Notes under the pieces: model-generated
What the model saw: only the letters and a program-made list of their open reading frames with translations
Database searches by the model: none
Told to the model about the DNA's origin: nothing
Program-made: the position numbers and the translations under genes
NCBI GenBank assembly: GCA_029781795.1
Contig: JAKOWB010000231.1
Span: 1 to 64,000 of the forward strand
DNA: 64,000 bases
Origin: Pseudomonadota bacterium
Lineage (GTDB): Bacteria > Pseudomonadota > Alphaproteobacteria > Kiloniellales > JACOMY01
Direction: 5' to 3'
Shown: one piece after another, positions 9,467-17,534 of the stretch
Layout of the letters: the number at the start of each line of letters is the position of its first letter
Position numbering within the stretch: the stretch's first letter is position 1

Positions 9467-12183
9467 TGGGCTTCGCCACCGCCCTCGGCACGCTGGCCTT
9501 CATCGAGCCCTGGATCCTCGGCGCGCTGGTGCTGCTGCCGGTGATCTGGTGGCTGCTGCGCGCCACGCCGCCGGCGCCGCGCCGCCAGGCCTTTCCCGCC
9601 ATCCGCCTGCTGCTCGGCCTGAAGCCGCCGGAGGAGACGCCGGCACGCACGCCCTGGTGGCTGGTGCTGCTGCGCCTGGTCATCGCCGCGCTGATCATCG
9701 TCGCCCTGGCGCGGCCGATCCTGAACCCCGACGACGCGGTGAACCAAGAGGGGCTGGTGGTGCTGGCGATCGACGACGGCTGGGCCAGCGCGCCGGACTG
9801 GGACGCCAAGCGCGCGGCGCTGGACGACATCCTCGCCGAGGCCGAGCGCAAGAAGGCCAGCCTGCGCATCCTGCTGACCGCGCCCGGCGCCGACGGCAGC
9901 CCGCCGGTCCTCAGCGAGGTGCTGACCGCGGGCGAGGCGCGCGCCCGGCTGCAGGGCCTGACGCCGAAGCCCTGGCCGGTCGACCGCCTGGCCGCCGCCG
10001 CGGCGCTCGAGGCACTACCAGAGAGTCCGCGTCCGCGCTTCTTCTGGGCCGCCGACGGCCTGGACGACGGCAATGCCGAGGACTTCGCCCAGGCCTTGGC
10101 GGCACGCGGCGCGACCACGCGCCTTGCCCCGACGACCGCGGCCAAGCTGCTGCGGCCGGTGGAGAGCGACGAGCGCGCCCTGGTGCTGACCCTGGAGCGC
10201 GGCGAGGACCGCGGCGAGGACCTGGCCGTGGCGGTCGCGCTGCGCGACGACGGGCGCGAGGTTGGCCGCCTGCCGCTGACCTTCGAGGCCGGCGAGACCC
10301 AGGCCAGCGGGCGACTTGAGCTGCCGCTGGAGCTGCGCAACGCGGTCGGCCGCATCGTGCTGGAGGGCCAGGCGTCGGCCGGCGCGGCGCTGCTGCTGGA
10401 CGAGCGCTCGCGCCGCCGGCCGGTCGGCCTGGTCGACGAGACCGGCGCCGGCTCCAGCCAGCCGCTGCTGTCCGAACTCTATTACGTCGAGCGCGCCCTG
10501 GCGCCCTTCGCCGAGATCACCCGCGGCGCGCTGGCGGACCTCTTGAAGCAGCCCCTGGCCGTGCTGGTGCTGCCCGACCACGGTGCGCTGGCGCCCGAGG
10601 ACCAGGCGGCGCTGGAAAAGTTCATGGCCGACGGCGGCCTGGTGCTGCGCTTCGCCGGTGCCAAGCTGGCCGCCAACCCCGACACGCTGCTGCCGGTGAA
10701 GCTGCGCGGCGGCGACCGCACGCTGGGCGGCGTGATGACCTGGGACCAGCCGGCGCGCATTGCGCCCTTCGACGCCGGCAGTCCCTTTGCCGGCCTCGCC
10801 ATTCCCGACGATGTGGTGGTGAACCGCCAGGTGCTGGCCGAGCCGTCGCTCGACCTCAGCGACAAGACCTGGGCACGGCTGACCGACGGCACACCGCTGG
10901 TCACCGCCGAAGCGCGCGGCAAGGGACTGCTGGTGCTGTTCCACACCACGGCCAATACCGACTGGAGCAACCTCGCGCTCTCCGGCCTCTTCGTCGAATT
11001 GCTGACGCGCACGGTGGAAACGGCGAGTGGCGTCACCGCCGTCGGCCAGGGCGAGGCCCTGCCGCCCTGGCAGCTGCTCGACGGCTATGGCCGCCTGGGA
11101 GAGCCGGCGGCGAGCGTGCTGCCGTTGACCGGCGATGAGCTGTCGGCCGGCGCCGTCGGTCCCGCGCATCCGCCCGGCTATTACGGCAGCCAGACCGGCC
11201 GCCGCGCCTTCAACCTGGAGCAGGCGGTCGACACGCTGGCGCCGCTGCCCAGCGTGCCCGGCGTCAGCGAGCGCGGCTATGCCCGCTCGGCCGAGCAGGA
11301 CCTGAAGGCGCCGCTTCTCGCTGGCGCACTGGCGCTGGCGCTGATCGACCTCCTGCTCGGCCTCTGGCTGCGCGGCCTGCTGCCCGGGCGGCGCGTCGCC
11401 GCCGGCGCCGGGGCCCTGCTGCTGGCGCTGCTGGTCGCCCTGCCAGCCGGCCCGGCGCGGGCGGAGAGCGACGATTCCTTCGCCCTGCTGGCGACGCTGG
11501 AGACACGCCTCGCCTTCGTCGAGACCGGCGATGCCAAGGTGGACGAGATCAGCCGCCAGGGCCTGACCGGCTTGTCGCGGGTGCTGAAGCGCCGCACCTC
11601 GGTCGAGCCGGCCGACCCGCTCGGCGTCGACATCGAGCGTGACGAGATCGCCTTCTTCCCGCTGCTCTACTGGCCGGTGACCGACACCCAGGCACCCTTG
11701 AGCGAGGCGGCGCGGCGCAAGGTCAATGCCTTCCTCAGCACCGGCGGCACGATCCTCTTCGACCTGCGCGATCCCTCGGGCGGCAACCTGCTGGCCAGCG
11801 CCACGGCCTCGCTGCAGCGTCTGGCCGAGGGGCTGGACATCCCGCCGCTGGCACCGCTGCCGGCCGAGCACGTACTGACCAAGGCCTTCTACCTGATGCA
11901 GGACTTCCCTGGCCGCTATGCCGGCGGGCAGCTCTGGGTCGATTCCAGCGACAGCGGCGCCAACGACGGCGTCGCCACGGTGATCATCGGCAGCAACGAC
12001 TGGGCCGCCGCCTGGGCGGTGGATGACTCCGGCCGCCCGCTCTATGCCGTGGTGCCCGAGGGCGAGAGCCAGCGCGAGCAGGCCTTCCGCTTCGGCGTCA
12101 ACCTGGTGATGTACACCCTGACCGGCAACTACAAGGCCGACCAGGTGCACGTGCCCTTCATCCTGGAAAGGCTGGGCCAATGA
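9466..12183 (+). CDS. DUF4159 domain protein with N-terminal BatA-like module
   Basis: 905-residue membrane protein. The N-terminus has two helices framing the BatA-type block (PRRQAFPAIRLLLGLKPPEETPARTPWWL). Then comes a VWA-like domain whose metal site is degraded (LAIDDGWAS instead of DxSxS), and a GATase-like region. A membrane helix pair is near residues 610-660. The last third is the DUF4159 domain (IAFFPLLYWPVTD, FLSTGGTILFDLRDP). An ATG at 9466 is chosen because it overlaps the DUF58 stop by one base. The likely role is an envelope-facing partner of the MoxR ATPase. Function is not established. Confidence 0.88.
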   Translation: MGFATALGTLAFIEPWILGALVLLPVIWWLLRATPPAPRRQAFPAIRLLLGLKPPEETPARTPWWLVLLRLVIAALIIVALARPILNPDDAVNQEGLVVLAIDDGWASAPDWDAKRAALDDILAEAERKKASLRILLTAPGADGSPPVLSEVLTAGEARARLQGLTPKPWPVDRLAAAAALEALPESPRPRFFWAADGLDDGNAEDFAQALAARGATTRLAPTTAAKLLRPVESDERALVLTLERGEDRGEDLAVAVALRDDGREVGRLPLTFEAGETQASGRLELPLELRNAVGRIVLEGQASAGAALLLDERSRRRPVGLVDETGAGSSQPLLSELYYVERALAPFAEITRGALADLLKQPLAVLVLPDHGALAPEDQAALEKFMADGGLVLRFAGAKLAANPDTLLPVKLRGGDRTLGGVMTWDQPARIAPFDAGSPFAGLAIPDDVVVNRQVLAEPSLDLSDKTWARLTDGTPLVTAEARGKGLLVLFHTTANTDWSNLALSGLFVELLTRTVETASGVTAVGQGEALPPWQLLDGYGRLGEPAASVLPLTGDELSAGAVGPAHPPGYYGSQTGRRAFNLEQAVDTLAPLPSVPGVSERGYARSAEQDLKAPLLAGALALALIDLLLGLWLRGLLPGRRVAAGAGALLLALLVALPAGPARAESDDSFALLATLETRLAFVETGDAKVDEISRQGLTGLSRVLKRRTSVEPADPLGVDIERDEIAFFPLLYWPVTDTQAPLSEAARRKVNAFLSTGGTILFDLRDPSGGNLLASATASLQRLAEGLDIPPLAPLPAEHVLTKAFYLMQDFPGRYAGGQLWVDSSDSGANDGVATVIIGSNDWAAAWAVDDSGRPLYAVVPEGESQREQAFRFGVNLVMYTLTGNYKADQVHVPFILERLGQ

Positions 12184-12193
12184 GGACCCGGTC

Positions 12194-14251
12194 ATGACCG
12201 GCAGCGCGCTCGCCTGGTCGCCGCTGCTGCCGCTGCCCTGGCTGTTGGCCCTCGGCGGCGCCGCGCTGCTGCTGGTGGCGCTGGCTGCCTGGCGGCGGGC
12301 GCGCGGCTGGTGGCTGCGCCTGCTGGCGGCCGCCGCCATCCTGCTGGGCCTCGCCAACCCCTCGCTGGTCGAGCAGCAGCGCCAGGGCCTGCCCGACATC
12401 GCCCTGGTGGTGGTGGACGAGAGCGCCAGCCAGGGCATCGGCGAGCGCCGCGAACAGACCGAGGCGGCGCTGGCAGCGCTGGAGGCGCGCCTCGCCCTGC
12501 TGCCCAACACCGAGGTCGAGGTGGTGCGCGCCGGCAGCGGCGAGGACGGCACCAATCTCTTCGCCGCGGTGCGCGACGCGCTTTCGCGCCTGCCGCGCCA
12601 GCAGCTCGCCGGCATCTTCTTCATCACCGACGGCCAGGTGCACGACGCGCCCGAGAGCCTGGCGGCGCTCGCCGTCGACGCGCCGCTGCACGAGCTGCTG
12701 ACCGGCGCGCCGGGCGAGGGCGACCGCCGCCTGGTCGTGGTGCGCGCGCCGACCTTCGGCATCGTCGACAAGCCGCAGAGCCTGACCATCCGCGTCGAGG
12801 ACCAGCCGGCCGGCAGGGGCACCGCGACCCTGACCATCGCGCAGGACGGCGGCCCGCCGCGCAGCATCGCCGTGCCGGTCGGCAGGGACGTCGACGTCGA
12901 CTTCGAGCTGACGCGCCGCGGCCAGTCGATCCTGGAGCTTTCCGTCGACGAGGGTCCGGCCGAGCTGTCGCTGCAGAACAACCGCGCCGCGGTGGTGGTG
13001 AACGGCGTGCGCGACCGCCTGCGCGTGCTGCTGGTCTCGGGCGAGCCGCACGCCGGCGAGCGCGTCTGGCGCAACATCCTGAAGTCCGACCCCTCGGTCG
13101 ACCTGGTCCACTTCACCATCCTGCGCCCGCCGGAGAAGCAGGACGGCACGCCGATCCGCGAGCTTTCGCTGATCGCCTTCCCGACGCGCGAGCTCTTCGA
13201 GGAGAAGCTGGACGAGTTCGACCTCATCATCTTCGACCGCTATCGCCAGCGCGGCGTGCTGCCCAACGCCTACCTCGACAACATCGCGCGCTACGTCGAG
13301 AACGGCGGCGCACTGCTGGAGAGCGCCGGCGCCGCCTCGGCCTCGCCCATGTCGCTCTATCGCACGCCGCTGGGCCGCGTGATGCCGGGCGAGCCGACCG
13401 GGCAGGTGCTGGAGGAAGGCTACAGGCCCGAAGTCACCGAGATGGGGCTGCGCCACCCCGTCACCGCCGGCCTGCCGGGGGCCAACACCGCGGGCGGCCA
13501 GCCGAGCTGGGGCCGCTGGTTCCGCCTGATCGACGCCGACGTCGGCAACGGCGAGGTGCTGATGGACGGCCCCGGGCAGCGCCCGCTGCTGGTGCTGCAG
13601 CGCTTCGGCAAGGGCCGCGTGGCGCAGCTGCTCTCCGATCACGTCTGGCTCTGGGCGCGCGGCTTCGAGGGCGGCGGCCCGCAGGCCGAGCTGCTGCGCC
13701 GCATCGCCCACTGGCTGATGCAGGAGCCGGACCTGGAGGAGGAGGACCTGCGCGCCACGGTCGCCGGCAGCCGCCTGGAGATCATCCGCCAGTCGCTCTC
13801 GCCCGACGCCGTGACCGTCACCGTCACCTATCCCGACGGCAGTACCGAGGCGGTGCCGCTGTCCGAGGCCGGCAACGGCAAGCAGACCGCGACGGTCACC
13901 ATCGACCAGCCCGGCCTCTATCGCGTCGAGGACGGCACGCGCACGGCGCTGGCCGCGGCCGGCGCGCTGAACCCCAAGGAGTTCGCCGACCTCCGCGCCT
14001 CGCCCGAGCCGCTGGAGAAGCTGGTGAGCGAGGGGCGCGGCGGCGCCATCTGGCTGGCCCGCGACTCCGACCCGGCGATCCGCAAGGTCGATCCCGACCG
14101 CGCCCGCGCCGGCAGTGACTGGCTGGGCCTGCTGGACCGGCAGAGCTATCTCGTGACCGGCGTCAGCGAGCGCCCGCTGCTGCCTTCCTGGGCCTACCTG
14201 GGGCTCGCCCTGGGCCTGGCCTTCGCCGCCTGGCGCCGCGAGGGTCGCTGA
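12194..14251 (+). CDS. VWA-like / glutamine amidotransferase-like membrane protein
   Basis: 685-residue protein. Two N-terminal membrane helices are followed by a VWA-like domain that keeps a full MIDAS-type sequence VVVDESASQG (DxSxS), a beta-sandwich-like middle, a GATase1-like domain (residues about 270-500, including LLVSGEPHAGERVWRNIL and NGGALLESAGAASA), and one C-terminal helix (SWAYLGLALGLAFAAW). It starts 10 bases after the DUF4159 gene and completes the MoxR cluster. A catalytic cysteine of true amidotransferases is not evident, so the domain is probably a binding fold. Confidence 0.82.
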   Translation: MTGSALAWSPLLPLPWLLALGGAALLLVALAAWRRARGWWLRLLAAAAILLGLANPSLVEQQRQGLPDIALVVVDESASQGIGERREQTEAALAALEARLALLPNTEVEVVRAGSGEDGTNLFAAVRDALSRLPRQQLAGIFFITDGQVHDAPESLAALAVDAPLHELLTGAPGEGDRRLVVVRAPTFGIVDKPQSLTIRVEDQPAGRGTATLTIAQDGGPPRSIAVPVGRDVDVDFELTRRGQSILELSVDEGPAELSLQNNRAAVVVNGVRDRLRVLLVSGEPHAGERVWRNILKSDPSVDLVHFTILRPPEKQDGTPIRELSLIAFPTRELFEEKLDEFDLIIFDRYRQRGVLPNAYLDNIARYVENGGALLESAGAASASPMSLYRTPLGRVMPGEPTGQVLEEGYRPEVTEMGLRHPVTAGLPGANTAGGQPSWGRWFRLIDADVGNGEVLMDGPGQRPLLVLQRFGKGRVAQLLSDHVWLWARGFEGGGPQAELLRRIAHWLMQEPDLEEEDLRATVAGSRLEIIRQSLSPDAVTVTVTYPDGSTEAVPLSEAGNGKQTATVTIDQPGLYRVEDGTRTALAAAGALNPKEFADLRASPEPLEKLVSEGRGGAIWLARDSDPAIRKVDPDRARAGSDWLGLLDRQSYLVTGVSERPLLPSWAYLGLALGLAFAAWRREGR

Positions 14252-14260
14252 CCTCATCCC

Positions 14261-15217
14261 ATGCAGCAGTCGACCTTCGCCCACAGGCCCCTGCCGCTGG
14301 TGCTGGAGCCTGAGAGCGCCGAGGAAGCAGGGCTGCCGGCGCTGCTGTCCTGGCTGGAAGGCACTGACTGGCGGCGGTTGCTTCACCGGCACGGCGGGCT
14401 GCTGCTGCGCGGCTTCGCAGTCCGGGGACCGCGCGACTTCCATGCCGTGGCCGAGCGCGCGGTAGCGCCGGCGCGCCTGGCTCCCTACGTCGGCGGCGAT
14501 GCGCCGCGCGGCCGGGTCGAGGGCCTGGTCTACAACTCGACCGAGACGCCGGCCGACCAGGTGATCCCGCCGCACAACGAGAAATCCTATTCCGCCGACC
14601 ACCCGGCGACGATCCTGTTCTACTGCGACCGCGCGCCCACGGCGCGGGGCGAGACGCCGCTGGCCGACGGGCGGCGCCTGCTGCGCCACCTCTCGCCGGC
14701 GGCCGCGGCGCGCTTCGCCAAGGGCGTCACCTACATCCAGAACCTGCGCGACGAGACCGTCGCCGGCATCGGCCGCTCCTGGCAGAGCGCCTTCGAGACC
14801 CGCGACAAGGGTGAGGTGGAGGCCAGGCTCGGCGCCCTCGGCGCCGGCTTCCGCTGGCGCGCCGACGGCGGCCTCTACATGGAGGAGACCTTGCCGGCGT
14901 TGCGCCGCCACCCCGTCACCGGCGAGGCGGTGCTCTTCAGCCAGGCCGACCAGTGGCACAGCTCGACCCTCGACGCGGCAACCCGCGAGGCGGAGCTGGC
15001 GCGCCAGGGCGAGTACGAACTGAACCACGCCGCGCGCTACGGCGACGGCACGCCGATGACCGACGCCGAGATGGACGAGCTGCGCGCCGCCATCGCCGCC
15101 GAGTGCGTCGCCTTCCCCTGGCGGCAGGGCGACGTGCTGGTGCTGGACAACCTCTTGACCCTGCACGGCCGCGCGAGCTTCGAGGGCCCGCGGCGCGTGC
15201 TGGTGGCCATGGCGTGA
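14261..15217 (+). CDS. TauD/TfdA-family Fe(II)/2-oxoglutarate oxygenase (SyrP-like)
   Basis: 318-residue non-haem iron oxygenase. The facial triad is visible as H105 and E107 (in PPHNEKSY; many relatives have HxD, this branch has HxE) and a distal histidine near residue 302 (LTLHGRASF), followed by the oxoglutarate-binding arginine in GPRRVL. The family hydroxylates small acids or carrier-bound amino acids. It lies 9 bases after the MoxR cluster but has a weak ribosome site, so it may or may not share that transcript. The substrate is unknown; no peptide synthetase genes are nearby. Confidence 0.85.
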   Translation: MQQSTFAHRPLPLVLEPESAEEAGLPALLSWLEGTDWRRLLHRHGGLLLRGFAVRGPRDFHAVAERAVAPARLAPYVGGDAPRGRVEGLVYNSTETPADQVIPPHNEKSYSADHPATILFYCDRAPTARGETPLADGRRLLRHLSPAAAARFAKGVTYIQNLRDETVAGIGRSWQSAFETRDKGEVEARLGALGAGFRWRADGGLYMEETLPALRRHPVTGEAVLFSQADQWHSSTLDAATREAELARQGEYELNHAARYGDGTPMTDAEMDELRAAIAAECVAFPWRQGDVLVLDNLLTLHGRASFEGPRRVLVAMA

Positions 15218-15254
15218 GGGCGGGCGCCGCAATCGGACGCAAGTCTTTCCAGGT

Positions 15255-15374
15255 CTGTCACCCCGGCCGCAGCGCCGGGGTCCGGCGAGCAGGCTTCGCC
15301 AACCGCGGTTGCCGCAGGCCGCCCCCGGCGCCGCCAGGGATCCCGGCTCGCGATTCGCTTGGCCGGGATGACAG
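15255..15374. repeat. Intergenic inverted-repeat element, family A copy 1
   Basis: 120-bp element with ends CTGTCACCCCGGCC and GGCCGGGATGACAG, which are inverted copies with one mismatch. The interior is GC-rich and can fold. A second copy of almost the same length with the same ends is at 51253-51373. It contains one GANTC site (15352-15356). It fills the gap between the TauD-like and LysE genes. Confidence 0.75.
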
Positions 15375-15435
15375 GAAGCGGGTGGCGCGCGAGGATGCGC
15401 CTGAGTCATCAGCCACTCCGGGACCGCCGCGCGCC

Positions 15436-16065
15436 ATGTCCGACCTCCTCCCCCTCCTCACCATCCTCGGCGCGCTGCTGCTGGGTGCGATCTCGCCGGG
15501 GCCGAGCTTCGTCTTCGTGGTCCGCACCGCGGTCGCGCAGTCGCGCGGCGAGGGGCTGGCGGCGGCGCTGGGCATGGGTATCGGCGCCGGGCTCTATGGC
15601 CTGCTGGCGGTGCTGGGCCTCAGGACGCTGATGGCCGAGGGTGGCTGGCTTTTCACCGTGCTGCGCATCGCCGGCGGCCTCTATCTCTGCTACCTCGCCT
15701 GGCGCATCTGGCGCGGCGCCGCCGAACCCTTGACGCTGCAGGTGGCGGCGGGCCAGCCGGCGCGGCCTGGCCGGGCCTTCTGGCTGGGTCTCGCCACGCA
15801 GCTCAGCAATCCCAAGATCGTCGCGGTCTTCGGCGCGGTCTTCGCCGCGCTGCTGCCGGCCGATCCCGCCGGCTGGGTGCTGATCGCCCTGCCGCCGCTG
15901 ATCCTGCTGCAGGAGAGCTGCTGGTACGCCATCGTCGCCCTCGCCTTCTCTTCCCGCCGGCCGCGCGCGCTCTATCTTTCTGCCAAGGCCACAATCGACC
16001 GGACCGCGGCCACGCTGATCGGCGTGCTGGGCCTGCGGCTGGTCTGGGAGGCCAGCCGACGCTGA
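15436..16065 (+). CDS. LysE/RhtB family amino-acid exporter
   Basis: 209-residue inner-membrane transporter with about six helices. The family hallmark AISPGPSFVFVVRTA is in the first helix-loop, followed by a glycine-rich second segment (GLAAALGMGIGAGLYGLLAVLG) and a later block with TQLSNPKIVAVFGAVFAALLP. Members export amino acids or homoserine-type metabolites using the proton gradient. The ATG at 15436 is the first in-frame start at the conserved N-terminus; upstream sequence is the repeat element. The substrate cannot be predicted. tspO follows 17 bases later in the same direction. Confidence 0.9.
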   Translation: MSDLLPLLTILGALLLGAISPGPSFVFVVRTAVAQSRGEGLAAALGMGIGAGLYGLLAVLGLRTLMAEGGWLFTVLRIAGGLYLCYLAWRIWRGAAEPLTLQVAAGQPARPGRAFWLGLATQLSNPKIVAVFGAVFAALLPADPAGWVLIALPPLILLQESCWYAIVALAFSSRRPRALYLSAKATIDRTAATLIGVLGLRLVWEASRR

Positions 16066-16082
16066 GACGAAGGGAGGCACGC

Positions 16083-16583
16083 ATGGCCCTGTTGACCGCC
16101 AGTCCGCACCCGCCGGGGCGCCAGGCCCTGGCGCTGCTCCTGCTGGTGCTGCTCTGCCTCGCCGTCGGCTGGCTCGGCAGCCTGGTGACGACGCCGGCCG
16201 TGATCGAGTGGTATCCGACCCTGACGCTGCCCTCGTGGCGGCCGCCGAACGGCGCCTTCCCCATCGTCTGGACGCTGCTCTATCTGCTGATGGCGCTGGG
16301 CGCCTGGCTGGTCTGGCGCGCCGGGCCGACGCCCCGCGGCCGGGCCGCGCTGCTGCTCTTCGCGCTGCAGCTCGCCGCCAACCTCGCCTGGTCCTATCTC
16401 TTCTTCGGCCTCAGGAGCCCGCTCGCCGGGCTGGTCGACATTGCCCTGCTGCTGGCGCTGATCGCCATGATGCTGGCCGCGTTCTGGCGGACCCAGCGCC
16501 TGGCCGCGCTGATCAACCTGCCCTACCTCGCCTGGGTCGGCTTCGCCGCGCTGCTGAACGCCTGGATCTACGTCGAGAACTGA
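16083..16583 (+). CDS. tspO: TspO/MBR family tryptophan-rich sensory protein
   Basis: 166-residue five-helix membrane protein of the TspO/translocator family, which binds porphyrins and affects tetrapyrrole and stress responses. Characteristic tryptophan-rich stretches are present: WYPTLTLPSWRPPNGAFPIVW and NLAWSYLFFGLRSPLAGL, ending with NLPYLAWVGFAALLNAWIY. A strong GGGAGG site precedes the ATG. It is co-directional with the LysE-type exporter and convergent with the GNAT gene. Confidence 0.93.
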   Translation: MALLTASPHPPGRQALALLLLVLLCLAVGWLGSLVTTPAVIEWYPTLTLPSWRPPNGAFPIVWTLLYLLMALGAWLVWRAGPTPRGRAALLLFALQLAANLAWSYLFFGLRSPLAGLVDIALLLALIAMMLAAFWRTQRLAALINLPYLAWVGFAALLNAWIYVEN

Positions 16584-16590
16584 AAGAAGA

Positions 16591-16622
16591 AACCCCTCCC
16601 CCGCTGCCGCGAGAGAGGGGTT
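16591..16622 (-). terminator. Hairpin terminator of the GNAT gene
   Basis: A 14-bp stem with two mismatches (AACCCCTC paired with GAGGGGTT at the base) and a TGCC loop. On the minus strand it is followed by TTCTTCTTTC, so it should mainly terminate the GNAT transcript read from the right. It lies just after the tspO stop and may also affect that convergent transcript. Confidence 0.55.
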
Positions 16623-16653
16623 CCCAAGTCAGTCGGGACTCTGGTCGCGGGCC

Positions 16654-17199
16654 TCAGGCCACCCGCTGGCCGCGCTTCTGTCCTCGGGGGCGCTCGTCGC
16701 GCCGGATCATGCCCTTCACGCCTTCGAGCGCGCCCGGCACCAGCTCCAGTACCTGGAAGCGGCGCGGATCGACCGGGCCCGGCAGCACCAAGCCGGCAGC
16801 CGCCGCGTTGCGGAAGCCGTAGGGGCCATAGTACTCGGGCTCGCCGACCACGACGCAGATGCGGTGGCCAAGCTGCTTGGCCGTGGTGAGGCCATGGCGC
16901 ACCAGCGCCTTGCCGATGCCGCGGCCCTGCAGCGCCGGCTCGACCGCCAGGGGTCCCAGCAGGATGGCGGGCGTGCGCTCGATCAGGATCGGCCAGAAGC
17001 GCAGCGAGGCGATCATCTGCCCCTCGAGGTCGAGGGCGGCGAAGGACAGCTCCGCCAGCGGCGGATGGTTCTCGCGCAGGCGATAGACCGTGCGGCCGGT
17101 GCGGCTCGACCCGAAGGTGCGGTCGAGCAGCGGATCGATCAGGGCGGCGTGGGCAGGGGTCTCGGCTTGGATCGTGTAGTCCATCGCAGGCTCGTCCAT
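16654..17199 (-). CDS. GNAT family N-acetyltransferase
   Basis: 181-residue acetyltransferase of the YhbS-like type. The acetyl-CoA motif A is clear: LGPLAVEPALQGRGIGKALVRHGL, followed by a conserved CVVVGEPEYYGPYGFRNA block. The N-terminal part (DPLLDRTFGSSRTGRTVYRLRE) is typical of this subgroup. The ATG at 17199 is preferred over an upstream start at 17274 because the extra residues lack similarity. It is divergent from the membrane protein gene. The substrate is unknown. Confidence 0.87.
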   Translation of the reverse strand: MDEPAMDYTIQAETPAHAALIDPLLDRTFGSSRTGRTVYRLRENHPPLAELSFAALDLEGQMIASLRFWPILIERTPAILLGPLAVEPALQGRGIGKALVRHGLTTAKQLGHRICVVVGEPEYYGPYGFRNAAAAGLVLPGPVDPRRFQVLELVPGALEGVKGMIRRDERPRGQKRGQRVA

Positions 17200-17534
17200 T
17201 CTGTCGCCCCGTGTCCCCTCTTGGGACTGCCGGGCAACGAAAGCGGGTTCAGGTACGACGAACAGGCTCCCCAATGGATGAGCGGGGTCCCGTACGACCG
17301 GCGTTCGCTGTCGAACGCTCGGTCGCTTCTACCCTCGTCGTCGCTGGACCCGGACGAAGCCCACCTCTGGAGAACCTCCACATGTGGCGGAGTCGCACCG
17401 CCACGGCCAAAACGGCAAGCGATGTATCATACGGACGAGTCGCCCGCAATATCCCGCCGTCGCCTTGCCTCGCCGCACCCCCGCGCGCGAAAGTGACAGC
17501 CGGGGCGGGCGAATCGCGGAGAACGGGCAGGCAG
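17200..17534. other. Intergenic region before the GT-C-like gene
   Basis: 335 bases between the divergent GNAT and membrane-protein genes. The plus frame is open across it and several upstream starts (17211, 17382, 17493) are possible, but the encoded sequence is Arg/Pro-rich, lacks membrane character and has no ribosome site. No clear promoter, repeat or RNA is seen. Confidence 0.4.

Noticed and set aside
10015-13230. Very long open frame on the minus strand (over 1000 codons) opposite the DUF4159 and VWA genes
   Set aside because: It is the complement of well-supported genes with clear domains, has biased Arg/Gln/His composition typical of antisense frames in GC-rich DNA, and no ribosome site or family.
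17211-17534. N-terminal extension of the GT-C-like protein to 17211
   Set aside because: The added 108 residues are Arg/Pro-rich without membrane or domain character and lack a ribosome site; they overlap the expected divergent promoter region.
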